Assembly: GCA_946807835.1 (NCBI GenBank)
Contig: OX327702.1
Location: 17,422,001 to 17,486,000 of the forward strand
Origin: Ailanthus altissimus
Lineage: Eukaryota; Streptophyta; Magnoliopsida; Sapindales; Simaroubaceae
Direction: 5' to 3'
Length of the DNA stretch: 64,000 bases
The position numbers and the translations under genes are program-made. The notes beneath the pieces are model-generated. The model saw only the letters and a list, made by a program, of their open reading frames with translations, searched no databases and was not told where the DNA came from. Below are positions 12,700 through 25,659 of the stretch, piece after piece (within the stretch, counting starts at the first letter, position 1; every line of letters starts with the position of its first letter).

Positions 12700-14028
12700 T
12701 GGTAGTTCCCAGAATGCATATGGTAAGATTTTAGATCGCCTTAAGGATGTTTTTGACATTGAGAGTAGCTCATCCAAGAATGTAGTTGATGCGAGTGCTC
12801 GAAAGGGTTAAGAACTCATTCTACAAGTGAGGAGCCTTGCTCGAGGAGGGAATGCTATGAGGGCAGATGATCCTAATCATCTCGAGAGGACTTCTAACAA
12901 TAATGTATTACTAGTGTTCCCTCAGAAGCATGAAGGGATGTTCGGTCAATTTGGTAGGTCGAAAAGAAAAAAGAAGAAGTTTGTCGCTCAGAGCATTAAG
13001 GATGCTTTTTTTGAGTTGGATTGTACTCCTAACCATCCCTTTAGTGTTAACAAGGAGGTTTTTACTGAATTGAGAAAAATATTAGAGATTTCTGACTCTA
13101 TCACTTTAAAAGTTCCCCAGGGGAATGAGTATGTGTGTTTGCCACTAGATGAAGAGGTAGCTTTAAATTTGAGATTTTTTTAGTTTGGGCTAAGGTTGTT
13201 GATTCAATAATTTTTTATGAACATGCTGTCTCATTTAAATCTAGCCCCGTGCCAGTAAAATTTAAATGGTTAGAGGGTTTTGACATGACTCTAAATTATA
13301 TGGAGTAAGGCTAATTTTGAGAGCCCTTATTTCCCTAAGTTGTAAAGTCTTTATTAGATTAGGGTAAATTCTAGTCAACAAAAGAGTACCTTACTATTTA
13401 TGATAAAGAAAAAGATGCTACTCTAGTAAAGGATTTGCCCTCAAGAAATGCCAGGTGAAAATACCTTTGGTTCTTTGCGGAGAAGAGTGGAAGCAAGTTT
13501 ATAAAGGTCTATATAGTCTTCAATCATGTCCTCGAGTTTTCTAAAAAAGAGGTCATTTTTATTGATGGGCTCTCTTTATCTATTGTTGACAGATTTATTT
13601 ATTTATTTATTTTGCCCTTCGATATTTCTTTTTTTCGTTTCAGCTGCTTTTTGGTTTTCGAAACCTGGCATTTCCAAGGATGAGAAGAATTAAATTGAAG
13701 TAGCTCATGCTTTTAGTAGTCCCTATTAGGAGTTACTCTATTAGGACAATCTTATATTTTCTAGGCTAATCAAAGACATTTCTAACCTATCAATTTCTTC
13801 TAGTTCTTGGACAGGGGGTAATTCTTCTTTTTACTACCTCTGAATATTTCTTTGATTATCTTGATAGATAATCGTTATTGTCTTTGTTTTGTTTACAGCC
13901 ATTAGAAAGGAAAAGATAGCTCTTTCTGACTCTGGCTCGAGCCCTGTAAAGGAGAAGAAACAGAGACGTATTTTTAATTTGCTTTATATGAAGGCTTTAG
14001 GCAAGGATTGTTGAGTGTTGATTATTCT
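12700..14028 (+). pseudogene. Retrotransposon accessory (gag-like) ORF relic, 5' part
   Basis: The longest open piece is 12827-13183 (118 residues, with FGRSKRKKKKFVAQSIKDAFFEL and a VPQGNEYVCLPLDEEVALNLRFF end). Beyond its stop, similarity continues in broken frames, including a KDLPSRNAR-KYLWFFAEKSGS stretch near 13430-13500. That resembles the LPSS-x-GWK-x-RFFFV motif of a large family of plant gypsy-associated proteins of unknown role. The ORF is cut at 14028 by the LTR insertion and resumes after 16360. Relative to the gypsy pol relic at 20.1-24.1 kb it is antisense and downstream. It is clearly not a functional gene; the family name is from memory. Confidence 0.55.
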
Positions 14029-14032
14029 AGGG

Positions 14033-16356
14033 TGCTTGCATATGGGATGTGTTCATCATACAAAAAATATACATATCTCATACATATATGTGCACAGCAG
14101 AAGATTAATACAATGAACACATGTTATACATATTTATCAAATGAAAAACGAGATTGAGAAATTTCACCTATGAAGCCTTTGGATTAATTTCCTTGAAGTC
14201 CACCATGAAATGAAATTTTGATCAATCCTAGCAATCAACAAGGGTGGGTTTGATTGTCTAGAATAGCAATATGTTAATCCAGCATTTTGTATAACTCTTA
14301 AACTTGATTCAAAGTTAAACTATTTAACTTAGTCAAATTTGTTTTTCCTTTTATTCAACTCTTGAATAAAAATAAATTTAATTCATGTTTTAATGGCTAA
14401 ATTAATTGAAGAAGATAATGAATAGAAATGATTTCAACTCTTGAAACATTTTAATTTTCATTCTCCATTTCTCTCTTAATTTTCAAGCCAACAAAAAATA
14501 ATTAATATTTGTATTTAATCAAATTAAATTAATTTGTTTTATCTTTTGTTCAACTCTTGAACAATTAAAACAAATCTATTTTAGTTATTACATTTAGTAA
14601 CCATTTATATATTTGTTTTGTTGTTTTAACACTTAAAACACAAAATAAAGAATTATAATTTCTCAAATTGAAATGGTCACCAAAATGGCAAAATCTAAAA
14701 ACTAAAAACTTATGAATTTTGAATTTCATTTTCCTTTATATACTAATGCATAAATTTCAAACTAATTTGAATTTCATTTGCATTTAATTTAACTTAACCT
14801 AACTTTAGTTAACATTTAACCTTAGTTAAGTTAGTTTAACTTAACCTTTAAGTTAAATAAATATTTAAATATTCTAACCTAGTTAACTAACTTAACCATG
14901 GTTAGGTTAACCTTTACTTAACCATTAAGTATAGTTAACTTAACTTAACTATATGGTTAACCTTTAACCATAGTTAAGTTAAATCATTTATTTAACAATT
15001 AAATAAATAATTATTTATTTTAATTATTTAATAATTAAATAATCATAAAGTGAAATTACATTTATATCCTTACTAGGTTACCAAGTTAACCTACAGTGGG
15101 TCCCACCATTTAACTATATACTTTAATTAACTTAACCTTAGTAATTTATTGAATTATACAGTATTAAACAATTCAATATGGTAAACTGCCCAAGTGCTCA
15201 AAGAGTACATTTCATATTGGAACTCTCTAGATTTACACTCGATTTGTCAAATTGAGCTATTCTATGAATCTGTAATCGATGCCCCACGCACACGTTACGA
15301 ATATTACAAATCAACGTGTTAGACCATACAAGTTGAGGTCATAATGTATACGTATAATCCTTCCATCATTTATACCCTGAATGTGCGGGGATATAGATCA
15401 ACATCGTTAAATTTCCATTTGTTCATCTATTATCTTATCTCCAGATTCGTATCTCGATAAACAATATACGCAAACACTTTTACTATATTGTTTAACCCTG
15501 TGAAAAACTTTTTTCTCGGGTTTATGCTTGTAACCACAAGACTTCATGAAATACAATCTCGGAGCATTGGATATACAACTTACCTACGTAAGTTGACGAA
15601 TCTCGTATCTACGCACACCGGACTCCATGAGCATCGGACCATACCCAGTGACACATAGCAGTCATACCATGAAAGGTCTCTGACATATGTGGAACCAAAG
15701 CATGGTGGATCACTCACAAGACCACCGTGGCGCTCAGGTCAAAAGACCACGAATACTACTCAACTCGAGAGGGCCTTCCTTTGATGGCTTCATAGGATAT
15801 CTATTGGGGTCCTCGTGAGTCATTTCAGTATCCAGTCCTGACTGGATACCTGCATGCCTATACAAGCTCTAAGCTCACCATCTGAACTAGTCAGATATAG
15901 ACATACACTAATCTATATAATATGATTTACCGATAGACCCGCATTAGTGAATATAGATCAGGAATATTATGTTTGAGACATACTTACATAATGATATTTC
16001 TTAGCTCCTATTGCAACTCTTTGCAACTATATCATTACAAGTATACTCTCAAGTCTTTGTCCCATTATAGACAAGCTTCTAACTCTTTAGACCTTGCTGA
16101 CTCTTATAAATTGATAACTCTTAACAGTGCTAACTCTTAGCATTTATAACTCTCAGCTTTGTTAACTATTAGTTCTGATCTAAACTCCTTTAGACCAGAT
16201 CTGAACTCTTTCAGATCAAACAATGTCTGTGATGTTACAAGCATTATACCATATAAATATGATATTAACAAATTTTATTCAAAATATTTATTGTATAAAT
16301 ATTAACAATTAATATTCATACAATATTGGAATGGCACGTGAGTACCAGCTCCAACA
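14033..16356 (-). mobile_element. Solo LTR of high-copy family (copy B)
   Basis: This is the most complete copy of the family, 2324 bp, running TGCTTGCATATGGG to AGCTCCAACA; on the minus strand it starts TGTTGGAGCT and ends GCA. The bases AGGG occur on both sides (14029-14032 and 16357-16360), consistent with a short target duplication. The element interrupts the accessory ORF relic, which continues on both sides. There is no internal region, primer site or ORF, so it is read as a solo LTR. Its 14800-15020 segment is a dense run of GTTAA/TTAAC words. Confidence 0.75.
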
Positions 16357-16360
16357 AGGG

Positions 16361-17520
16361 TCCAGTGGAAAGTCCTCGACTGGTTCCCTTTGTAGCAAAA
16401 AGAGATTGAACGAGGCCCCTAAAACTTCTTAGGGGAAAAAGCCAGCTGAAGCCTCAATCCCTACTTGTGGTGATTCCCTGCCTTCAAGCACGAACACTTT
16501 TCCTCCCTCTTCTATAGTGAAGTTTCCTCCTCCCCCCTCTCCTCCTCAGACTAGTAGGGGAAGCGCTACTATTAAGGTCCTAATTGGATCCTTAGTATTA
16601 AAGCCTTGGTCTAGGTATAGACCAGGGTTTCTTTATCCTTTTGATCTCCAATTCATAAAGAATGACAGGTACGAGCACTTGATCCTGTTCATCAAAGAGA
16701 TTGAGTGAGTGGTGTCTAAGTAGTGTGTTGCTCTATTATTGACCTATAATGCGTCTTAATCCTTCACCCACGGGTTTAAGTGCTTCTTTGAGGTATTCTT
16801 TTATTCTTGAGTTTTTTAACCTTCTGTATCAGCTTATTGGTGCCTCATTGATCTCTTTGATTTTATTTTTTTTGCAAAGGATAGTCTCTTTTGCCAGTCA
16901 TTATGATACTTTCTAGAAGGTAATGACTAACATTCAAAGTGCGGTAGCTACTGAGGCTGAGGCTACTAAGGTAAAAAAGGCCAAGAAGAAGATGTGGTCG
17001 TTTGAGCATGAGCTTAAATCTTACTTGGCTAAGTTGAAGCACGTCAAGGAAAAGGTACAAGTTAAGATTGGGACAACTAAAACTAAGGTTGTCATGACTA
17101 AGAGCAAGGTTATTGTGCTCGAATATAAAGTTAATGAGCTCAAAGGGCATGTAAAGGTCCTTCAAAGAGGGAGCTTTTCTCTTCAATATGCTAACAAGGA
17201 GTTAGAAATGAAACTTGAGATCTCAGAGCTTTGCGTTGCTGAGGAGGTGTTAAAGGCTTTGACTCAGTTGGTGGACATCTTCAAGAGCCACTATATTGGG
17301 TTAAACCATTTTTGGGTGGAAGAGCTATTTGTTAACCCAAGGGTGTTAATGAGGAGACCGTGACTTTTAATACTGAGGCCACTACTGCTCAAGTGGCCGA
17401 GGAAGTTCTCTCCTAAACTCTCAACGACTCTACTCCAACTCCTCAGGATACTCATCATGCTGATGATGTGTTACCTCTCCCTCTTTTGCTGCTAAAGAAG
17501 ATTCTCTAGCTTCTTGATGA
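16361..17520 (+). pseudogene. Retrotransposon accessory ORF relic, 3' coiled-coil part
   Basis: This continues the 12.7-kb ORF after the LTR insertion. The open piece 16923-17363 (146 residues) is rich in Lys/Glu/Val/Leu heptads (for example KKMWSFEHELKSYLAKLKHV) and ends with LNHFWVEELFVNP. An earlier open piece at 16517-16708 is proline-rich. A strong coiled coil near the C-terminus is typical of the gypsy-associated plant ORF family. The tail to about 17500 is acidic in broken frame. The opposite-strand frame at 16863-17186 is a shadow. No known catalytic domain is visible. Confidence 0.5.
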
Positions 17521-18470
17521 TTTTTATTTTTCTTCTTTTTTTCTTTGCTTATTTTCAAGATTTATAATGAAATCTTTTTAATGAATGAAAGAATTTTATT
17601 TTCCTCCATCTTTGTGTTCATGGTTTATATTTTTTGCTTAGAGTTCTTCTCTATTGCTCATTAAATTTTCTAAACTATCTTACTTTTTGCTTATGCATGT
17701 TGAATGTGTTTAAGTCTTGGATTTGTGCCATTACTTTAAAGATTGTTAGGAACTAGCCTTGTGAACGATTCATTGTAGTGTGGTCGATGGCTTTCTTTGT
17801 CCCTTGTATTTTTTTTTTCTCAAGGACTTTATTTTTTAGGGCTTTGTTATGTTGAGAGGTCCTTGTGGTGGGTTTCTCTTTGTATTTAATATAACCCCCC
17901 TTTATTTTTTAATTTTAGGCATTCTTCTATAAATTATGTCTCTCAAAGGCAATCTTATTGATGTGGCCCTTTTAAAATCTTTTGGGGCTTTTAGTGGTTA
18001 TTAGCTCTTTCCTATCTTAATGTAAGAAAACATTTTTTAGTGAGATTTTTCAAGGAATGTTTGATATAATATACGGTTAAGCTTTAAAAGCCTAAAGATC
18101 TTCTGTTATTGAAGGTAATAGTTAAACTCTTCATACTCCGTCTTTTCCTTTGCTCCGTTCTTAAGAGAGAAAGTGCCACGTCTTTCTTGTTTTCTTCTTG
18201 AATTCCCTTTGTCTCAACACGACTTTTAGCATAGATAATGCTTTTTGTGAATTGAATTTTTTCAATTCTTTCTTCTCTTTTAAAGACGTCCTCTTGAATT
18301 TTCTTGAGTTTTTGTTAATTCTTCTTTCTAAAACTTTTCTTCATTCGATGGTAAAGACCTTTAGTATTCTTTGTGACGAGTTTTAATCTTTAGTTGGTAG
18401 TTTTTATGTGTTTTTTTTTTTGTTACCAACTATTTCTGGCTTGAATTAGTCTATTTTTCATGGCTTGAAG
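17521..18470. other. T-rich transposon-derived spacer
   Basis: This stretch is T-rich on the plus strand with no convincing ORF; the 62-residue frame at 18198-18386 is a low-complexity Phe/Leu/Ser frame. It probably belongs to the decayed retrotransposon but I cannot assign it. Confidence 0.4.
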
Positions 18471-19790
18471 GGTCATGTAAAAGCGATGATTAAGATTGAA
18501 TTGAGTGATGGTGAGGAAGAATAATAAGGGTGTTCCTTTACAAGGTAAGTTGCCTTTGGGAGGGAAATATGTGTTGTTTATTGTTTTCAACCCTTTTGAG
18601 ATTGATATTTTGTTTGTATTTTAATAGATAAATGATGAAAGTAGAAAATGTAGTCGATAAGAGGAGCCTTCTTTTAGCGTCATTTTGTTCGAAGGCTTGT
18701 TGGAGGTACCTTCGGTCAAAGTCAGCGAGTTTAGACTAACACTTCTAATTATGATCATTCTACTGCCATTGTTCTTGGTCGAGGTCATGATATTTTGAGG
18801 ATTGCTCTTTAAAGACCTTCTACTGCAGAGAAAAAGGGGAAATGATCAGTTAACTTTTTTTAACTGGATTTTGATCCTACACTTTTAAGGGAGGGAGCTA
18901 GTCGATTGGGATGCTATTAATAAGTTAATCACTGGGAATCCCCTAATGATGTCTTTAGGCTGTTTCTCTACTAGTTTTTGAGGCAGATATTGACATTTGC
19001 TTCCTCTTTTAGGAAAGTAGAGTGCTTAATTGGTCCTTCTCATGCTAAGTAGATCTGGGATTGAAACCTATTCTCTACTTTTTATATGTCGTTTATGAGC
19101 ACGATAGAGGTATTATTTTTTCTTACCCTTTTATTTTATTTGTGTTAAATTCTCCTCTTCATGTTGTTCTTATTTTTATCTCTTTAGGCGGTATAGGGCT
19201 TTTCGCTCTATCGCAAAGATGTTCTTGGGTTGATCCATGATATTTTAAAAGTTTCTGACCTCAATAAAAATTTGGCTAGTGCTAAGAAGCAATATCGACT
19301 TAAGGATAGAGCAGCAAAATCCTTGGAGGAGATATCTACTAAGGCAATATTGGCTAAGAGTAGGGTCTCAAAACTCAAGTGTTAAAAACGAGTTCATCAA
19401 GTCAAAGCTGCTATAGGCATTGCATTAGTTGAAAGCTAGGTCTTTGAGCTAGAGAGGTAGAATGAGCTCTTAGAGGGCTAAGTGAAATCTCTGAAGTATC
19501 TGATGGAGGCTTTTAAGGAGGAATATGTGTGCTCGAGTTAAGAAGGCCTAAGGCACTTGTTGATCAGGTTCTGATGATCATAAATTTTTTCTTAAAAAGC
19601 ATTCATTTACCTCTAAGGTTGTGTAGGGCTTCAAGAATAGTGTTAATCTTTTCAAGGAGCGTAATCTTAATATTAATCTCTAGTGGGTAAATGATGTTTT
19701 ACATGCCTCAAATGATGATGAGGATGATTTTAAGGATAATGATGCATCGAATGCTCATGATGATCAAGTCCATCGCTAATTTTGTATTTC
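18470..19790 (+). pseudogene. Second coiled-coil accessory ORF relic
   Basis: In the frame beginning near 19192 the plus strand reads RKDVLGLIHDILKVSDLNKNLASAKKQ, then a Lys/Glu/Ala/Ser coiled coil, with in-frame stops that are all TAG or TAA at positions where Gln would fit. The end has FKNSVNLFKERNLNINL-WVNDVL, which parallels FKSHYIGLNHFWVEELF of the relic at 16923-17363, then an acidic DDEDDF tail. It is therefore a second diverged member of the same family, also antisense to the gypsy pol that follows. Confidence 0.5.
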
Positions 19791-20099
19791 TCATTGATAT
19801 TTGTAATTCTTTCTATAACTGAATGAGAAACAACCTCTCTTTTTTATGCACTATTCTTATCTTGGCATTTTTTTTATTTTCTGAGAGTACTAGTTATCTC
19901 GTGACTATGGATCTTTCTAATACAAGTGTTGATGAAAAAAAGAAACATCTATTAATAAATTTGCTGCCATAGTACAATTAAAATAACTATAGATAATATT
20001 TTTTTTTTAAAGATTTTAGTGTTTTATGGTTTTTTGACAACTCTTCCATTTGTGTACTTAAGCTTATATGCACTTGATCGAACTCTCTTGAGTACCTTG

Positions 20100-23000
20100 T
20101 AAAGATCTTCTCAGTTTAGTCTACAAGCTCTATTTGTTGGATTCTTTATATTTCGTAAGATTTTTCTCAAGACTAGGTCTTTTTTCTTCTCCTTGTTCAA
20201 AATTTATACTTTGTGGGTGAGCACTTTTACTTCTGCTTGGATTAAAGCTTTACAACTAAAGGCAAAAGATAAAAGAGTTTCTCTAGTTGCTATTTTGCTA
20301 GTAGTTCAAAGGTCCACAAGACTTTGGGTAGCTCCTCGACCAAAGCTCATTTCTTTTCGGCTAGCTTATACTTAAGTAGCTTCTTAACAGCTTCTTAACA
20401 AGTTTGTTGAAAGATATAACTTGTCCATTTTTTTGGGATAGGCAGATGAGGCAAACAAGAGTTAGGTTTTAAGCTATATATAGAACTCTTTCAAGCTTTT
20501 ATTGTCGAATTATTTGCTATGGCCTATAATGATGGTGTAGGATATTCCAAATCTGCAAACTATATTTTTCCACATAAAGTCATGAGTTCTCTTTGTTGTG
20601 ATGTTTATTAAGGGCTTAGCTTCTATCCACTTGGTGAAGTAATCCATTGCAATGACTGCTACTTAGCTGACTGTCTTTTATGAGGTAGGGAACCGATCAG
20701 GTCGAGTCCTTATTATGCGGAGAGCCAGGTATTATTCATCATTTCTAATTTTGTAATGGAAAATGGATATGGTTAGCATACGTTTTGCATGCTTTATATT
20801 TTTTAACTAGCTCTTTAGCGCTTTTGAACATGATGGGCCAGTAGTATCTTAATTCTAAAAGCTTTGTAAGCTAAGGCTTTTACTTCAGAGTGATTTTCAC
20901 ACATCCCTTCATGTATTTCTAAGAGCATGTATTCAACTTCATCCGATGTTAGGAATCTCAAGTGAGGGAGAGAGTACCATTTCAATAGAGGATACTGTTG
21001 ATGATAGTGTAACAAGCTGCTCAATACTTTAGTTATTGTGCTTCTTGATTATTCTGTGGAAGAACTCTTTTCTCTATGAAATCTCCAATTACGTTCATCC
21101 AACTAGCCTGCATCAACTTTGCATGACATCTTTGTGTTCTTCTGCTTCTATTCTATGCTTAGTTTGGAGATGAATTAAAAGAGAATCAGATTGTAGTATT
21201 TGAGCTTTTTCTATCAAAGTTACGTGTGTTAGGATTTCAACCTTAAAATTTTCTTTTCTTGGTATCTATTTAATATTACTTCCTTGAATTACATTTTTGC
21301 TATCTCATCTACTTTGAGGTATGTAGCTATATGGTCTTCTCGGGCCTTATATCCTTTATTAACGTGGTTGATGATAAGTTATGAGTCACTTTTGAAGATG
21401 ACTCTTTTGGTTAGGAGTGATCGTGCAACTCTTAGTCCTATGAGAGGGGCTTTATATTTGGCTTCATTATTGTATATTAGAAAGGCAACCTTAATTGCAT
21501 AGTTAAGTTTATCCCATTCTGAGCTGATAAGAATTATGTCAGTTCCACACCTTTTTGAGTTTCAGGCCCTATTAATAAAGATTGTCCAAATAGAAGAGTA
21601 GAGGCCCTATTAGTTTCACATTGAGTTTTGTTTTACGTGTTATCAGTGTGTACATTTTATAATGAAGTTGGCAAGAGCCTACACTTTAATGGCCACTTTT
21701 GGTTTGTACTATATGTTGAACTCATTGAGCTCAATCACCTACTTGACTCTACATTTGAAAAGGTTTAGATTGTGAAAAATCTATCTTAGAGATTGGTTAG
21801 GAAGGACTATTATTGTATAGGCCTGGAAATAGGGCCTTAATTTTCATCCGATTATGACTAGCGCTGGGGCTAGTTTTTCTATTGATGAGTAGTGGATCTT
21901 AGGATTCATAAATACTTTACTGGTGAAATAGATTGGTCTCTAGTTACTTTCTTCTTTGACTTTGTTCCCCTATTCTTGGTACGAACGAGGTAGAGTGGTT
22001 GAGCTAAGTACTCTTTTAGTATTTGGAAATCTTCCTTGCATTGTATGGTCAATCTTGTTTTATTTTTACTCTTGATACCCAAAAAATTCAAATCATTTAT
22101 TAGTAGCTTTGAAATGAATCGGTTAATAGCTGCTATCCTACCTATGAGCCTTTGTATTTCCTTGATTAAGCTTTGAGATTTCATTTCAATGACTGATTAA
22201 ACTTTCTCCAGATTAGCTTATATGCCTCTTTTGCTTAATAGAAACCTAAGCATTTTCCTAATTCAACCCTTTTGCACTTTTTTTAGGGATCAACTTTCTA
22301 TCAGGATTTTAAAGGCTGTTCTAAAGTCGTCTATGTGACCTTATACTCTTTCAGACTTAGCAATTATGTTCTCTATGTTGACTTCCATGTAGTTCCCGAT
22401 CAGGAGCTTGAATAGGTTATTGATAAGTCTTAAGTACGTGGCGCCTACATTTTTAAGTTCGAATGCATGACCTTGTAGTAGTATATTCCCTGAAGAGTAA
22501 CAAAAGAAGTCTTCTCTTAATAAGTAGGAACATTTTAATCTGATTATACCCTGAGAATGCATCTATGAAATTGAGAAAGGCGTGTTCAATTGTAGAATTT
22601 ACTAGCTAGTTAATCTTTGGTAAGGGAAAGCTATCTTTTGGATAAGCTTTATTCAAGTTTGCAAAATCTACACACATTCTTCACTTCTCATTTTCTTTCT
22701 TAACTATAATGACGTTGCTAACAATTTGGGATAATGGACTTCTCGAATGAATCTCATTGCTAAGAGTTTTTTAACCTTAGCCATAACAACTTCATTTCTT
22801 TCCTGTTGAAGATTCTTCTTTTCTGCTTGACTAGCTTGAAAGACGGATTGACTGCTAGTGCATGTAATATAAGAGCAGGGTTTGTTTCTGACATGTCTTT
22901 ATGCGTCCAAACAAAGATGTTTGAAAATTCTCTTATTAGAGAGATTAATCTTTCCTTAATTTTAGTCTCAAATTGCAAGCCTATCTTCACAGTCTTTTCA

Positions 23001-24050
23001 GGACTTTTGGGTTCGATAGGTATTGGGAGTAGGTTAACCTTAGTTTTGGGGATTTAGATTTACTTTTCTTCGTGGGTCTATAGTGGTGATACAGAAGGTT
23101 CTCTTGGTGGTGGTCACATTATAACTTTTGGTTGTCTTCTGATCACCTTTAAGGATTCCTACTTCTTTAATAGGGAATTTGAGCTTTAAATAATACATGG
23201 ATAGAGGGACACTGGATTCGATCATAATAGGTTTTCTTAACATCACCTTATAAGAAATGGGTTGGTTGACTACTATAAAATTGACCATCATTATCTTGCA
23301 GTAGGGCTTTTCGCTTATTGATATTGGCAAACTTATAACCCCTAAAGACATTAAGTGGCTATATCTAAATCCATAGAGGGGAGTTTATATGTGCTCGATC
23401 TTGAGGTCTTTAATGTTAAGCTCTGTAAGTATTTCTTTGAATATTATATCAACTAAGCTTTTTATGTTGATAAACACTCTATCGTCCTCCATTCATACTA
23501 TCTAGATGGCCCCGACCAATGAATCATCATGGGGAAAGCCAACATCTTTGGCATCTTCTTTGATAAACATGGCTAGTACATAGTGAACTCATAGTTTTTT
23601 GGTGGTTTGAGAGTTATACATCACTTGATGTCTAAACAGCGATTATCAAGAATAATTCTTCATCTGTTTATTTGAATCTTTGGTCAATGTCACGCCCCCT
23701 GAGATGATGATGGTTGTCTCATGTGTTGGGGAGTTCTTGTACTTTTGCTTTTCTCTATCTTGAGTTTTCTTGGCCATAATGTCAACTTTAAACTTATCGA
23801 GGTATCTATTCCTCATTAGTTGATCTATTTGCACTCGCAAGGTTTATACATTCATTAATGGTGTAACCATAGTCTTGATGGAATTCATATTTTTTGTTTC
23901 CATTTCTTTTTCTTTGCGGTACTCGAATATGTGAGGGCTTTCGTGAAGAATTCTTTCCTTTATAACCTTAAATATTTCTACCAATTGTGCTATTGTAGAA
24001 ATGTATTTATCTTCTTGTACCTTGACCACCCTGGGGGGAGATTCTATTAT
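20100..24050 (-). mobile_element. Ty3/gypsy gag-pol relic
   Basis: Read from high to low coordinate, the minus strand gives domains in gypsy order: gag C-terminal part (24029-23646, with QLVEIFKVIKERI, QIDQLMRNRYLDKF and TIIISGG), degraded protease region (about 23520-23400, TPLYGF) and linker (23351-23040, MVNFIVVNQPISYK, YYLKLKFP), reverse transcriptase (22990-22341, FSNIFVWTHKDM, HAFELKNVGATY, MEVNIENIIAKS in place of the YVDDM region), RNase H (22184 to about 21300, RLIGRIAAINRFISK) and integrase (21024 to about 20200, PHLRFLTSDEVEYML-IHEGMCENHS, then MDYFTKWIEA near 20620-20650). Many frameshifts and stops make it inactive. The GRIAA and ISGG signatures suggest the Tat lineage, from memory. 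I could not pair LTRs with it. Confidence 0.85.
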
Positions 24051-24589
24051 TTGTTCCGTTTTATTGTTTTTTTAAGGTAGATCTCTTCGTGGGAACTTTG
24101 TAATTCTTTGTGGAGTCTTCTTTTTTTGTTCTCGAGTTTTCCTCATTTCAAATGACTTTCTAAGTTCTCGTCATTTTATTTTTCTTCCCTTTTCCTCAAT
24201 CGAGAATAGAATTAGGGAGAGAAAGAATCGCACCTTCTTTCTAATCAAGAGTTGAAGCAAGGGGGTTCTACTGAGGGGCAATATTCCCTTTAAGGGAGAC
24301 AATGAGGAACCTACAAATAGAGTTCCTCGGCTCAATGACAAGTCCGTGCCTTGCTTTTGAAAGGAGGATGAGGACATGGTGAGGGATTCCACCATCCTCT
24401 ACATTGATAGAGAGAGCTATGCATTTATTCTTGAGAGGCTATTCACTTAAACTAATATGACGATGCTTCTAGGATAAGTGCGATAGATTGAGAGTGGAAT
24501 GCTCTGTATCTATGGTCTTAAACTTTGAATGTATTTTAATTTGAATTATAGGTAGTTGATTTCTAACTTAGTGTTTCTATACAAGCTAC

Positions 24590-25180
24590 AAAGATGGCAC
24601 ATACATGCTCGAGGCTTACAAGGATGAACTAAAGGCTCCTTAACACGAGTTGGGAAAGTTGAGGGAATGTCTAAAGTTTGTATCTGAGGATAATCTTCTT
24701 TTATAGAGGTAGAATATCATCTTTTATAACTATTTAAAGAGGATAGAATAGAAGAATTAGAGGATTTGCACTGATTTGGCAGAGATGACTATGAAGGCCG
24801 AGTTGAGGCAGGTTATATCTTAGATGAACACTAAGATTATAAAGCTAAAGAAGGCCAATGCAAGCTTTATACAAGAGAGAGTGGATTTGCAGTCCTCTTT
24901 GTCAATGTATGAGGCTAAGATGTAATCCTTGGAAGAGGAGAATGAGGATTTAAAGACGTGGAAGGATTATATGGAATCCACTTTTAGTAAGTTGTAGGAA
25001 CAAGTCTCTACGACCTATGTCCAAATGAGGAAGAAGCACAATGAGCTTCGAGAAGCTGTGAACCATGCTACCTTAGGTGTTGATTTATTAAAGGCGTTTG
25101 AAGCTTGGGTGTCTAAGTTAGAGTTGGCCACTGGGGAACTTCAAACTGCATTAAAGGGTTCCTAGGCCGTAGCGCAGGCT
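24590..25180 (+). pseudogene. Third coiled-coil ORF relic
   Basis: One plus-strand frame from 24590 to about 25158 gives a long coiled-coil pattern (for example KIIKLKKANASFIQERVDL, EEENEDLKTWKDYMES, RKKHNELREAVNHA). It is interrupted by eight stops: six TAG, two TAA and no TGA. Most fall where Gln would suit a coiled coil. It resembles the other accessory ORF relics in composition but lies upstream of the gypsy gag rather than downstream of integrase, so it may come from another nested element. Confidence 0.45.
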
Positions 25181-25659
25181 TCTGACTCTCAGTGAAAGCA
25201 TAAGTTGCATGTTTCTAGAGGACACTATGAGTGTCAATTACTGGTGGCATCTGCCAAGAGCTTCTATACATCTCTTTGCTTATAGGGAAATACCTAAAAC
25301 TTCTATACAGTCTATAGATAGTTCGTGAAGCACTGCAATGATAAGCCTTGTCAGCTCAACTACGATTCTTCTGGAGAGAGTGCTTCAAAAATGGATCCAA
25401 ATTTCGTAGAGCTATCTAATGACTTGATTGATGGGGATCTATAGAACTTTTTCTCTCATGTCTCTTATTCTTTCTTTTTTTTATATCCTTCCTTGAAAAT
25501 ACTAACTCTTATTTCTTAGTTTGTGATACGTGAATCATGTATTCATGCACAAATGCTAAGTTTTGTCTCTTTGCATGTGGTGAGAAATTTTAGTAAAGTA
25601 TGATTTCCTTGTTATGGATGTTTTCTTTATTATAAAGTGTTTCTCATGGTTTGTACTTC

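Noticed and set aside
16863..17186. 107-codon minus-strand frame
   Set aside because: It is the Leu/Ser-rich antisense shadow of the plus-strand coiled-coil ORF relic.
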